The translations under genes and the position numbers were made by a program. Shown one piece after another: positions 13,001-28,000 of a DNA stretch of 64,000 nucleotides (its first letter is position 1; the number at the start of each line of letters is the position of its first letter). Origin of the DNA: Struthidea cinerea (Eukaryota > Chordata > Aves > Passeriformes > Corcoracidae); the NCBI GenBank assembly GCA_013397865.1, contig VZTI01004088.1:685600-749599 (forward strand), in the 5' to 3' direction. The notes beneath the pieces are model-generated. The model was given only the letters and a program-made list of their open reading frames with translations. It was not told where the DNA came from and did no database searches.

Positions 13001-16000
13001 GGAATTTCCACTCATGTTGTAGCATATGCTGAATTCTGCCCAAGTTTAAGTCTTTTAAAGCTCTTTTTAGAACGCAATCTTCATAATAGAATTATTTTCT
13101 TTTCTCTAATTAACTCTTTCCAAAATCCATTATTTAATTAGTCAGAATTAAAAAAATAATCAGACATTTGGCAATGTGGGAGCTGATGGAATGCTCTGTA
13201 GATAAGATCAAGTGGATCCAGCATTAATCTGTTTTCCATTCCACAGAATATCCTTATCTTGAAAAGGACATACTGGTTGTCAAGGAGATTAGGCAGATGT
13301 GCTTGCTCAATCTCTTGAAATGCAATAGGACACTCTCATTTCAGTCTTTGTGCCACTGGAATAAGAGAATGAGATGAAAACTATAAAAATGTCCCTCATT
13401 AATGGGGACTGTAAGTATCTAATGGAAAAAGCTGAGCTTTGCTACATTTCATATAATTGTTAGGCTCACACTTAATGGGGAAAAGACAGATTCTTTACTC
13501 GGGTAGCTTGGCCAGTAAATCCTCCACTAAATCCTTCCTTTTAAAAACAATCTTGAGATTGTTAATGCAAATCAACTTTGGAGTCTTCATGCTTCTTTAA
13601 TCTTTCAGCCTGAAATTTTCATTATTCATAATTTGATTCTTGATGGTCAAAAACCCCCTAGCAGTAACGAGAGGCAAACAATCGCACTGACTTTGTTAGA
13701 TGCAATTGAATGTGAGCCACAAAGACTGTGCTTCTGAATGAAAACAAAAGGTCTAGATCAGAGACTTCCACTTAAAAGTTATGAAGCCTGACATACAGAC
13801 TGCATTCTTCTTTTACAAATTTTTCATTGCATTTCCTAATGAACATGAAAATTCTGGAAATAATATCTCAAATTGATCAGCAGTTTTCTCAGAATGCTGA
13901 ATATTTCCTGTTTTTCCAACATAACCAGCTGGTATCACATCTGTGTTCCCTCAAATTCAAAAAAAGAGTTGAATGAGTGCAAATAAAAAAATAAATGCCC
14001 AGACCTACCAGAAATTATAGTTGAAAGCTGGACAAGTTTTGAAAAGAATTTGACAAAGATGATCCCTCCTGCATAAATACTTAGCCACTACTTGAATCCA
14101 AAAAGCTTCCAATACTGAGGCAGTTTCTGGTTTCCTATTGCTGCTAGACCTATCTTGCCCCCAAAGGACAAAAATCAAGTGTCAACTTATCTAAATGCAG
14201 TTGTTTGTATAAAATCCACCACTCTAACTCCGCCTATGCAATTCCTAAAACACATGATGACTGCAGTTAGCTATAATTAGGACCAAGCTTGGAACACCAT
14301 ACGGAAACTTCAGAAGCAACTGACTACTACTGAGCAACATGGGGAACAGAGACACTGTACCAATACAGAAAGAACTCCAGTGCCTCCTTTTTACTCCCAG
14401 ACACACTACAGGATGCAGACATATGTAAAGCACGTAAAGCAACACATATGTTGGGCACTTACTCTGAGACATTGTCTCTCCCACTGTACACTGCACAGTA
14501 GGGAAATGGATTGCAAACATTTACGATAGGTATGAGTTTATAGTGGAGAGACACTACTGTGAAATGTGATCTGCCTGTCTAACAAACCATCCACAAAGCA
14601 GTTTAAAAATGTGCATACTACTATAAAAATTTAAAGTAGTTGTCTATACACCTCTAAAAGAAGTGGACAGTTACCTTTGAAACCAATGACTAGTCTAAGC
14701 AGCAGGAGAAAATACCGCATGACTTAATGTGTTGGTACATGATACCAGCTTAAAACCATTCATTTAAGTTCATTATATTGTTTCCATCTATATTTAATTA
14801 GTATCCAGCCAACTGACATAGGCATGCAATAGTTTTAACAGAGTGCCTGTTATTTAACCTCAAGCTTGTTATTTAACCTCAGTTTCTGACATCAATCCAC
14901 ACAACTTTAATGTGTACCTCTGAAAGACTATCTCAAAATTAATTATTCATCTGCTGAGAAAGCATCTTGTGTACATTTACTATGCAAAGCAAAAGCCTAG
15001 CAGACAAGAATCTTTAAAACATATAGTGTTTTTAAATAAGCATATAATTTTGTTTTAATATCCAAGTAACATCTTGTATATATATATTAACAGTCATGGA
15101 CTACCTTGAATTTAGAACACATAAGGTGATAAGCAGAAGATTCTATAATCTGTTTTTTGCACTGGTACACAAATGAGACATCTATTAAAAGATTTTTTTT
15201 TTCATAGTCCAGGTATTTATTAACTTTCTAGAGCCAGATGCATTGCCTACAAATAACCTCATGGAGTAGTACCATTGCCAATGAATTTATACATGCTTTC
15301 ATGTTATTGTTTTCTCTCTCCCTTTTAAAATTTTCATTATTAGGATTATTATTTAGGAGGCAAATCTAGAATTGGAGTTTCCCATTGCTATCCATCACTC
15401 CCTGCACATGAACTCTGTGCTTTTATTCCTAAACTCTGCTCATTTCCATCTTTTCTTGCTTTTCATTCCTACTTCTATATTAAGTGAACTCACTAATCCT
15501 CTTCCAACTAATTCTCCAGTCACCTCAACCTATTTGCTTTCAACTTTTTGTTTCTACTCAAACTCAGATAGGAATTTGCAGGAAACTCTACTTTCCTCTC
15601 TCTACAGTTCTTAGTATTGCTATGACAGAAAACAGATAATCTGCCTGAATTAGGAATTCTTATTTTGCTTGTTAGTGTTAAAGCTCCTATCTGTTTCCTT
15701 GGCTGTTCATACTGGGAGAGCACGGTTTATTTTTCTCATTGAACTGTTCTTACAACAAAAAATGTCTTTTCAGCTAGGGCAACCACAACAGAGAGAACCA
15801 CCCTTTGAAAAGAACATGTTTTCTGTATTAATGCAGACAATGTCTTAATAATAACTTCATAAATCTGGGGCTGGACTATTTCTCCACATCACTATTGTGC
15901 TTCAGAAAATGTTTTCCAGTATCTCAGATATCCACTGTTTATGCTGCAAGAAAAGAATGGTATTCATGCAAATAATGAGACATGTCAATTTCCAATAAGA

Positions 16001-19000
16001 TTACAGTTTACATCAATCCTGTTGAGGAGTAATGATGCAGGATGATAAACAGGTATGCAGGTATGACAATTCCAACACTAGCATACTAAAGAGAAATTCA
16101 TATCAGTTCTCTATTACATGCACGCTTTCCCTTCAGCAATACACGTACAACATAAATCTTGTTATTTACACTTGCATTTTCTTTGGACAAGAAGGACATA
16201 ATTTATAATTTATAAAATTAAGTACATTAATTTATTAAAACATCATTATAATATTTTATTATGGCTGAAGGGACACTGTCATTCCAAGTTTCCATATGTT
16301 GGGCTTAGAGTAGCCTGTCAACATTATCCTTTAAAGTAATTTTTTATTGATAAAACAAGGTTTCATTTTGTTGGAAAGAAGTTTCCGTATTTTATTGGGG
16401 TATTTTTTCCCCTGAAATTGGTGATATTTATAGTGACTCTAATCTCTTGTAAAAACAAATTACAAAGATATGAACTAGTGTCCCTACTTAATCTTCAGTA
16501 CTGCAAAGTACAATTCCATTGAGCCTAGATGACAGAGTCAAAAATAGAAGTCTAGACTCCAAGGTCACCTGAGCTCCATCCATTGATGTTACTGATGATA
16601 AGGAGTACTGCACTTCAAATTTGATCTTACGGTCAATTAAGAACTGACACAGCACATAAGGGAATGGAGCAACAAGCTTTCATCATCTTGTTTATCAGTT
16701 GTGTCATTTCACACTTAAACAGCTGAAAAGCACTGCATTATTCTGAGAAATAAACTGTTGCAAGTCTAAATAGTCCAAGTATGTTAATATGGAGAACAGC
16801 TGTCTCCTACAGCACCAACAGGATGGGAGACTCTTTTGGCATCAGTTTTCGACAGGAGACTAAGTGCACTCTTTCCTCCGGGAATCCAGGTCTCCATATA
16901 CAATGTCCAATCATCTTAGGAAAACACAGAAAAAACCAGAATGCTATTGAACACTTATTATGAAGACTAAAACCAGATCTGAAGTTACAAAGCAAGAATC
17001 AGGGATTACTCAACACCATAAATATCATACTTCCTGATTTATGATTTGGGCCTTCTTGAATACATTAAATATTGCTACACATGCATACAGGACAGTATGC
17101 TTGTGTGTGCTTATATGTTTATTTTTATATATATATATATATATATACACACTTCTATGTATATAAAGAAACCTCAAATGCAAAATACAGTCTGGAATAT
17201 GTTTCAGACACAGATGTTCTTCATAACTTCACCTTTGTTCATAACCAGATACAGTGTCATTATACAACTGTCTGAAAAAGCAGTCCAGTCACTTTTAAAC
17301 TATTAGTTCATCCAACAAGCTGCAATTATCCTGACTGTACATTTCTAAATCTTTGGTAAACCAAGAGTCTCCTTACTACAACTGACTGCAACTTCTCCCA
17401 CACACATATCATTCGTCACTTTGTCCCCTTCATTCTCCCTGATTAAATCAAAGAGTGACTCTTATACTTCAGTTACAAACGTCAGGCCACCCAGTCCAAC
17501 ATGCCAGTTAAAACAAACACATTCTTACAAATGCAAAAAAAAAAAAAAAGGCAAAAACCATTAACTGTTACTGATTTTCATCTAGAATTTTGAAGCTGCA
17601 ATATCAGAACTCATAGGCTTGTTTTTTCACACCATGTTAAATTGCTAATATGGGAACTTCAAATATTATCAAGAAAGCACAATGCTTTTCAAAACAAAAA
17701 TTAACATTCAACCAGCAAATCATATAGCTTCAGAAAGTGACTGTAGCAGTTTCATGCTTCATAGGTTAAACCAACCAGAAACTGGTTGGCTTTGTTTTTA
17801 AGGTGATACTTGGACAATTAGAAGCCTAATGCTGCATATTACCAAATGAGAGGTAATGAGGATTTTCATTTTAGTATGCACAAATCAGATTGCAAACCAC
17901 AAAGTGGTTTCTTTTGCTGCCTACTTTAATCACAAACCCATATGCTTTGAAATAACATAGAAAATATAATTAAAACTTACATAGCAAAATTATAATCACT
18001 TTACAGCCGTATTAAACATTTCAATTAAAATATTACCAATCACTTTGGAAAATTTTTATTAAACTTTCATTGAGATGTCTTCACTTTTCAAAGCTGTATA
18101 CTGTTCTAAAAAATATTCAAATAAGACATACTGAGTATCATTGAAACCATTTAGGAACACAGACATGGTGACCTTGCATTGCTCTTTCCAGCTTTCCAGA
18201 AATCTACTTAACATTTAATATTATTTAGAGAGATATACTTACAGCATGTGCTCCCTGTATTGTCCGCACAAGGTTGATTCCTTTCCATACGTATATATCT
18301 CCATTCAGTGCACCAGAATACGTCACTTCATCCCTTGCACAGGCGAGGCACAATATAGTCTGGAGATCACCAGTCTTGCCAAAGACACCACGTTTTGGTG
18401 TCAGTGAATTACCACACAAGCTCCAGAACTGTAACACAGTGATTTAGAAAGATGACTTTTGCTAATACCTTATAATTTAATATATAGATCTGAAAGAGAA
18501 GTACCTTGCCTGCGAAATACATCATCATTCATCGCCTTTTCCATGCCTCAGTTCTCCAGTTTAACAATGCTTTATGTTATTAACCAACTTTATCTTTCCA
18601 TAGAATCAGCATAACAGACTAGTTGAGAAGGAATTTTGGGATATCAGTATTAAATCAAACTAAAATTCTTTCAAATAATAATTTGAGACTCAGTTGTATT
18701 TTCAGTTATTTTCCAAAAGCATTTCATAATAGAATTATCTTTCTTTCAACTTTCATGTTGAAAATGCTGCATTTGTACTTTATGTTACTTTAGACATTTC
18801 AAGATGCCACCTAAGCATGTAGATTTCTGATAAGGCTGCTATTCGCTCTGTTTGAAAGCACCTGGTTTTACTGCAGCCTTATTTCTCATCAGAACCATGG
18901 ATCACACAAAGTAGACATTTGTGGCAGAGATTTTTAAGAACTTTCTGATAAACCATCGGTATGTGATTGCACTAATCACACAAGTGTGAATTTCCTCCTA

Positions 19001-22000
19001 GGTCACCCAACATGTACCAATGACTCCTAAACTAAAGACATGCAAAGTCTCTTGTCAGAGCACAGCACTTGCCAACTTAGTCTCCAGGTACACACTGTAG
19101 TTTCTGAGATCTCTGCAAACAAGAACACTTGCATATTCCTTTCAAACCCTCCTGTCCAAACATGTAAATGTGTACTGGAAAGTGAAGCTGCTGAAGTAAT
19201 CCAATGCAAAACATGAAAGCATCACTGCTGACAGGTTAATCTTACATTGTCTCAGCATATATAGTTCCCTGTATACATGTTTATGAAACTGTATTTCACA
19301 GCAAGGCACTTTGTTACCAATAATCAATTCAAAATTCTGAACAGACTTCAATTAATATGGGATAACGTAAGCAGTTACCATGAACAGATTTTTGTACCTG
19401 CAATACTGTAATTGAGAAATAACCATAAATAACCATTAATGATTAGAATAACTAGTACTGATTAGACAAATCCCAGTATCCTAACTAGTTGTGCTGGTTT
19501 GGGCTGGGATAGTTAATTTTCTTCACAATGGCTGGTATGGGGCTGTGTTTTGGATTTGGCTGAATACAGTGTTGATAATACAGAAATGGTTTTGTTATCT
19601 CTGAGCAGGGGCTTGCACAGCCAAGGGCTCTTCTGCTTTCCTACTGCCACACTGGCAAGGAAGCTGGGGGTGCATGAGAGGCTGAGAAGAGATTTAGCCA
19701 GGACAGGTGACCAAAACTGACCAAAGGGATATTCCAGACCATATGACAACATGTTCAGTATATAAAGTGAGGGGAAGAAGGAGGGAAGGGGGGACATTTG
19801 GAGTGATGGAGTTTGTCTTCCCAAGCCACCACTACATGTGCTCTTGTGAAGATGGATGAACACCTGTCTGTCCCTGGGAAGAAGTGAATTAATTCCTCAG
19901 TGTGCTTTGCTTGCATGTGCAGGTTTTGCTTTCCCTATTAAACTGTCTTTACCTCAACCCATGAGTGTTCCAGCTTTTACCCTTCCAATCCTCTCCCTGC
20001 TGGTGGTGGAGTGAGCGAGCACCTGGTTGGGGCTTGGCTGCTGGCTGGGGTGAAACCATGACAGTGGTATTTTTTCAACTCAAGTACAGATTTCAAGACA
20101 TAGACCATGTTGTTGCTTGAGAAGCAACTACAGAGTCACTGCATAAATCAAACACTTAGCTCCAACGTGGAAGCTAAGAAAAGTAATTCCTCAAGACCAG
20201 TTCACTTGGAATTATCTACATAATTTGATTTATTACTATTACAATTGTACAAAATATCATCTGAGGAAAAATACAATGGTATTAAAAACATGAAAGTAAT
20301 TCTTGATATCTGAAAGAACAAGGTGTGGTTTAAGAAAAACACACATCAACAAAAATCTCTTGCCTGATCCAAGTGCTTAAATATCTCTAGAATTCTGATT
20401 TTCCATAATGGTTTCCCAGAGGAAACACCAATTATTTTTAAAACGTTGTCGCTATTTAGAAAGGCTTTGTAGAGCCTCAAAAGTTGCTCAAACAAACTTT
20501 TGCTTATCTAAATAGATATGTTTTGACATAATAAAGCATCTTAAATATACTAAATCTCTGCTGGCAAATAATAGCTCACTATCGGCATAAAGGTCCTCTT
20601 AGAGAAGCAGAAAAAAAAGATCATTATTAGCCAAGTTCATGGAAATGAGTAACTGACATGCTAAACACTATGCCAAATCAGACTTATGCAATCTAGCCAA
20701 CAGACTTAAGACTTTTTCCAGTAAGCCATTAATACATACTAGTCTAAAAGTTCATCGTATAAAAAGCAACACATTTTCCCCATCATGGGAAACTACACAT
20801 AACAGCAATACAGAACTTTCAAGCTGCCACCTACTGCTGCTACGTGGTAACACAGAAAACAGTGCATGGGAGAAGACAGTGACTTTGACTGACATGAAAC
20901 ATCGTTTCTAATCATTGATAATCCTGCTGACAAAGTTAAACCTGAAAAAGAAGTTGTTTCTGCACAGCATTTGCTACATGGATCAAAGAGAGCATGCTTG
21001 AAAAAGACATGAACTGTCCAAATTATGAGTCCTGTAACAGGTACAGAGTGCTCCAAATGACAAAGGTATGAATACAAGCAGGGAAAATAATTAAAGAAAA
21101 GGAAAATGCTTGTTCTTTCTCTTCCACTGTCCCCCCGTACTCTCTCTAAATGGTAAGAAACAGTTTTTCAATTCATTTAGTCTCTGTAGTGCAGCAATTC
21201 ACTCACTGTTCAAGATTCAGAAACCTGAGTACCTGGAATCACATTAAACGTGTGCATCCTGTCTTACACTACCTGGGATTTCAAACAGTGTGTTTTAGAG
21301 AACTTGAATTTTAAACTATATTACAGTCATTTCATACAATGCTACTGACAACTGTTCCATTCCCACTACATTACTTCTGCCAGGGCATGACGTCTTTTGA
21401 GCAGAAAGGGTCTGTTTTCCACTACACAGATCTTTTAAAATATCTAGTGTAGTCAGGTGTGATCCACGATCGCAGTTCTAAGAACTAATATTATTCTTAC
21501 ACAGGGCCTTCCATATTATCAGTCTACATTCCTTTTAGATTCTATTTTTATATGTTCTATAGAGTATATACTACTGCAGCTTAAATATTTTATAAATAAA
21601 GAGTTATTTCATTACCTTGATGTGTTTTACGCCACAGCTGACGAGCTTGTTTGGCTGGTATAAATCCCAAGAAATATCAAATATCTGCATAAAAAAACCC
21701 AAGGATGTCAGCAGAGATGGCCCTTCTAGCATGGGACAGTTAAAACAGTAAAAACTTTTAGCAAATTAACAGGGAATCTGAAATGCTTTGAATGGATTCA
21801 TTAGAAAGACTTTTTTATGCTCTCATTCAATACTGAAGTTTCAATATATACCCAATATAATTCTGGCTTTTTTTTCCCTAGAGTAATTAAAACACAGGAC
21901 AAAAGAACATTAAGGTTCATTTACAGACTACAAAATTTTAAGGAATTATCTGCATTTTGATTTCCCATATGGGGATTAGGGTCTAAGAAGTGGATTAATT

Positions 22001-25000
22001 CTGCACTTCCCCTAACTGCTTACCGTCTCAACAAACCAGACACAAATAAATACTGAGTTACACATTTTATTTAAGAAATAAATGCACATATCTTAAATAT
22101 CTCCATGTCTTAATGCATATCAACTTTTATGCAAATTCAATTTCTAAAACAAAATGGGTTTTGTTCGGACATAGGTCTAATATGTATATACAGACATGGT
22201 TTAACAAACTAAAATTACATTGACACTCAGACTATTTATACTTACTCTGTCTGTATGACCAGGAGCCATTGATAACAATTTTCCTTTTCTCCAGTCCCAT
22301 ACACAAACTGTGTTTTTCGAATCCAAACCGACTGAGACCAAACGCTAAAAGCGTCCAAATTAAACAAATAAAAATAACTCAATATATTAGTGAAAGCTAA
22401 AGTCATTATTTTGAATGAGTGGTAAAAAATGTGTAACATATTGGATATAGAAGCAATACCTCCATTTTGATATATAAGAAAACATAAGCAATATCTTACG
22501 CCAAAACATCTTTTCAGGTACAACATCATGACCATAAAGAAATACCTAGATAACAACATATTTCTGATTTATAGTGTCTAAGATACATAATTATATATAG
22601 CACACAGGGCAAGCAGCAGTCAGGAAACATTTGCAAAAAAGGAATAATCACTGAAGTTGAAACTGTATGTGTTTACCTTTAATTACATGTAACTTGCAGC
22701 ATTTAGGATTTATTTTACAAGTTCAAGAGATACAAAGAAAAAATATTTTCTTCAATCTTCTTGGCAACAAACAAAAGATTAAAAACAGTTAAATGCTTTA
22801 AGTCTTTTGCTTGATTCTTCAAGACACATATGAGTAAATATTTCTTTCCGAATCCTTTCTCAAACCAGAATCCAAAGAGACCCCAAACACAATTTCATGA
22901 AGGCTTTATTATTCAGAAAGAGTTTGAAGCCAATTAAACTGTAAAACTAGGACGGGCAAAAAGATTATTCCAGAAAGTTGAGAAAAATAAAATTTTGAGA
23001 TCTCCCTATGCTCTGCAGCTATTCTGGTCTTGACTGTGAAGACACCTTGCACAGATATCTTGACACAAATCATTGACCATATTAGCCAATTTTATTGTAT
23101 CTGTTAACCAGTCAAAATGTTATTTTTCCTATAGAAATTCTTCCTATAGAAATGTTATTTTTCCTATAGAAATTCTCAACAGAAAGACTAACACGATTGA
23201 ATAAAAAAAAAAAGTGGAGTGATTTTGGTTTAGTTTTTAAAGAAAACGAGTATTTTTGTTCAGTTTATGCATTAATTGTGCCATCTTGATGTTGATAACA
23301 AGAAAGTTTTTCCTTTCCTCTCCTAAATCCTTAGGAGAAAGTTTTTTTCACTGTTCAGCAGTTAATACTTACACACATTAAAGACAAATTCAGTTTCAAT
23401 TTCTACACAGATTATCCAGTGAGCTTGTAAAAGCAAACTCCAAACTTTAATCATAATCTTTTTCCCAATGACAGAAACCTATTCCAAATAACATAATTCC
23501 TTTACTGTCTGAAAAACTCCAAGATTATGAGAAGAAAAATAAACAAGTTAAATACAATTTCTATCCATGCCTCCTATTTATTAATACTACAAAATCTAAC
23601 CTTTCTATTCCATCTTTGAAAAGTTAGGGGATTTCAATCCTAATTTGATGTATCTTGACCTTAAATTACGAAGGCCATTCTAGTGAGGAAGTGACACAAG
23701 GTTATATGATAAGAACAAGCTAGAGAAAAGATATCGCCGTGATGTAGAAATGATGTTCTAGAAAGAAGCTGACTCTAGAATCTGACTTCCTAAACAATGA
23801 GAGGTCATTTCAGAAACACACTCAGAACTTTCCTACAACAATTACAACATGTTTTAACAGAAACAAGTTACAGCTGGGCTTTCCTCTTGTGTTCAATACA
23901 GCTCCATTTGATATTCTCTTAAGGACAGCAACTGGCCTCTACAATACATCCTCACTTGAGAAAACAGCAGTAACTGACAGATATTGACCTTTTTAGCAAG
24001 CAAAAGGAACTGAGAATACAGGTAAATCTGAGTATCGCATTGCAAGGCTGAGTGGGAGGGAAAGAAATGCTTCATAGACCAGGAAAGCACATCTCCAGAA
24101 AGGATTTTCACAGTTGATACCTCTTCAGCTGCTACCTAACATGTGAATATAACCATTAAATTTTCCATTTCTAATACATCAGTCAAGAAAGCCTCTTTAC
24201 TCAGAGGAGTAAGTGTCTGGTAAAAACAATCTCCATTATAGGTAGCAGCTCTGAGAACCCACTGACTACTCAGACAATGTTCAAAAGCAACAAAATTATA
24301 ATCCAATGAAATCTTTTTCTTGACTCTTAGATCCAGGATATATGAGTCTGAACAAACAATCAAAATGTGGAGAGCCACAAAATGCATGATAGAGAAGGGG
24401 ATATTGCCTGAAGGAGTCCAAGATGAGTAACACAATGGGGCTGCCATCACTCTGGGCACCAGACATGCCCCTGCACAGGGGAGGTCCACTATCTCCATCC
24501 ACTTGGTCTAACCCTGAACTGTGGCCCACAGATCACAAGAACCTCCCTACCACCTCATCTCAATTCAAAAAACATTTGAAGTTATACTTTTCATGCCAAA
24601 TGCGAATATCTGGCATTCATTAGTAACGTAATTTTATTTTCCTCAACTTGAGAATAAGCATATAAAACCTGAGATGATGTACTTTCTTTTTCTAAGAAAA
24701 ACCATGTGACAAGATTTCTAGTAGATAAACAATTCACTCAAGTGTTTGAAAGAAGAATATATGTTACATACCTGACCATCTAAATCAAAGGCCAAGCAAG
24801 CTATACCGTGTGTGTGAACATCTTTCAGAACAGATACAGTTTGCACAGTGTATGAATCCCACACACAGATGTATGGTTCCTTCCCAACTTGACCTGTTGC
24901 CACCAACACGCGTTCAGGATGCAAAGCAAGGCTGCCAAAAAAAAGATATAAAATATTTTTGCATGAAACTTTTGTATTTGCCTAGTTAGTTGTATTAATT

Positions 25001-28000
25001 TTTTTTCTTTGAAATTATTTTAAAATATTTTCCCATTGATAGTAGATATTAAAAAGTCATTCTGTATCACAGATTCCACAGTAGCGGTAAAATTATCTTA
25101 ATATAGTACATACCAACATCTTTCTTGAATTAAACCTTCAAAAGCCTTCTATATTTAAATTAATTGCAAAATAGTCAATAATCCTCTGTTCCAAAAGTGT
25201 TTACTAAATTAGGTCAGATTTTCACGCACTAAGAGAAATATCTTTTTTCCTTTTTTTCTGCTTCTTAAAACTTAAACACAAGCAATGGAAAACAGAAGTT
25301 AGTGTTGAACTATCTACACATCAATCATCAATGGAGAGTAGTGGGTATCTCCAGAAGTTCTTTATTCCACACAGTATTTGACATACTTTTTATGGCAGGA
25401 CAGCTGCCTGGAGCTGTCTCTCTGCTGATTGTACAGCAACCCAAAGCATGACTAGCTTAGACTAGAGGCAATGACTACACTTCAGATGACCAAACGGAAG
25501 AGCCATGAAGATTATCTTAAATGTCTTAATTTTAATATAGAGCAATTGGGAATAGCTGGTTTCGAATAATTATTAACTTTCTGCATTTCCTAATTTTGTA
25601 CACAATTTTCTTATAGCTTGTATTTCAGTCTTTCAGAGTGCACTTGAGGATCATCAGAACTGTTCTGCCAAATCTGGAACCAAGCTAGAAAACATGCTAG
25701 TCAGCAAGATATTTCTTCATTTTGTTTATACCAGCAAGCTGTTAAGGGAGGACATGAGGTCTGAGCATTCAGATTTCATAATACAGAAAAATAAGAATAT
25801 ATTCTAACAGAAACCCAAACAAACTACTTGATTAAATTCCACACACACTAGATACAGCAGTCCAGAATGATGTAGAAATAGCACATATAAGTCAGGAAGA
25901 CATAATTTCCAAAGTTGGCCGTTTAATTTGGCTAAAATTTTCCTAGCCTAATGAATCCCAGGGTAATGAGTGATCTTGAGAGACTGGTGGACAGAACCAC
26001 TAACAACACACAGGAAATACATTTATCTTCTCAAAATCACTTGGAAAGGAGAAAGGTTGAGCACTTTGCAAAGGTAAGATGATCTTACACCTGAAGACAG
26101 GTTTTGATAAATAAAGTTCAAGGGGTGGAGACAAGGGAAGTCTATAAATATAGACAAAACAGCAAGGTTAAAGCTAACCAGGAAATTACCAGAAAAAATG
26201 TCTAATTCAAAAGATGTTTACATTTTCTATATACAGAAAGAGCAAGAGAAAACCACATTAGAAGATGCTTAATATTTTATGAAGTTTCACTACAGTACAC
26301 AATACACTTCTATATTTTTTCTGTTTTAAAATAGCAATTCAGCTGGTTGATACTGCTTTACAAATTCCACATGCACAACTCTGAGCAGAACTTCTAACTT
26401 CAAAGTTGAAAAGGTAAAAAAGCCTCTGAACCTTTCCTTTTTTCTTTGGGAATTTCTGCTCTTTGCTACTGCCCGTTACCCTCAGAACCAGGATAAAGTA
26501 ACCAACAAGTCCCCACATTGGTTCACTTCACTTCCAGAGATGTTTCTCCAGTTCTTCCCTTCTTGATTATTTGACAGAGCAACTTTACAATTAAAAAACA
26601 TTGCAGAAAGGAGCTGGCAGGCAAGAATTATCACATTTCAATTCAGTTCTGCCACCTAATCCTGCCTAACACCTGCACATCTCCCAGAGCACACAAAGGC
26701 AGATGGTGTACTCACAGGAAAAGGGAAAAGCATCTGGAGGGAGAGAAAATGCTGCATCCAAAATGATCTAATTTTTAGAATGGCACCACAGAAAGGGAAC
26801 GATTAGACCAAATGAACAATAAAGAAATTCAAAAAAGGAAGTGAGAAGAACAAGCAAGAAGAGACAGAAACTAAGAGGAAAATAGAAAAAACACAGCAGT
26901 CTCGCGTCTGATTCACCACCTCTTCAATCCTGTTCTTATCTGTGCTAACAGTGCATTGTGCATTTTTAGACAAAAAGCAAAAACCACCCCACAACTACAC
27001 CAAAATACTCAAGCACCACCCTGGACACACATACAGGCAAAAGCACCCCCACATCACACCTTTCAAAACAATTTTCAGCAACCAAAAATTAGCTTTTTAT
27101 GTTTTAAACTAAAGACGAGAGTCTGTAGAGAAACACAATGCAACAGAGATGGAAGGGACAACGGTAAAGGCACTACCATGGGAAAGGAGAACATTGTCCT
27201 TAGCCCAGGCATAGTGACTAATTTCATTCAAAGAATATTTGGTAAATATAGAGAAGGTTTTCTCTATTTCCAATTAATTAATGGCAAATAATAACCAATA
27301 GAAATACCACAATATTAGTTCTTTCTACATCACAATACAGAATACTGGCACAAACAATTGAGCTCAAATTCTGCCTTGATAGGGGATAATAATGCAGCAC
27401 AAATTAAGATCCAAAGCCTGTATTTTAACCACAACAGACAACACCGTAGAATTACCAATGCCCTTCCCCTATCACTTCAGTCTCTACAGTAAACTGCCAA
27501 AAACTTTTCTAGACAGTCATTGAAAGAAGAAAATATTTGTACAATAAATATTTTAAGACAGCAAGCTTTTTCAAAAAATGTAAATATGGTGAGTTTTTAG
27601 GGAAACTGATTAGCAAAGCTGTTAGCAGCAGCTGAAGAAACACCTACCTGAAAATACCTTTCCGCATCTTTTCTTAGAGACCAAGGAGTGAGGGACAGCT
27701 TAAAGTACTAACTGTAAGTATTCTATCTCACAGGCTATCAGAACAGATGAAAAAGAGAAGCATGGAAAAAGCCAAGGAACTACTTTTTCTATTACCAACA
27801 CTAAACCAGTAACTGCTACACTTATTTGCATGATTTTCATATGAGCCATGAATGATAAGACAATGTTTTTCCTTAATACTCAAGTCTTGGCTATTATTAA
27901 TCCCATGGACCACCATGCAGAATTATGGATCTGAAATTTTGGGTCCTCATCAAACATCAAGCATTAGACTCCAATTGTACGCACTATGGTACTCTTCTCA

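Larger units (their letters stand above)
10930..18242 (-). other. EML5: EML5 intron 5
   Basis: 7.3 kb. It holds the CR1 3' fragment at 12569-12972, a short direct repeat at 14848-14881, a TA microsatellite at 17125-17152 and a poly-A run near 17537. The rest appears to be unique AT-rich sequence. Confidence 0.85.
21685..24771 (-). other. EML5: EML5 introns 3 and 2 (apart from exon 3)
   Basis: Intron 3 (21685-22245) and intron 2 (22345-24771) contain the 35-base-period duplication at 23115-23176. A 120-codon minus-strand open frame at 24136-24498 is treated under findings. No further exon fits, since exons 2, 3 and 4 join in phase 0. Confidence 0.8.
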
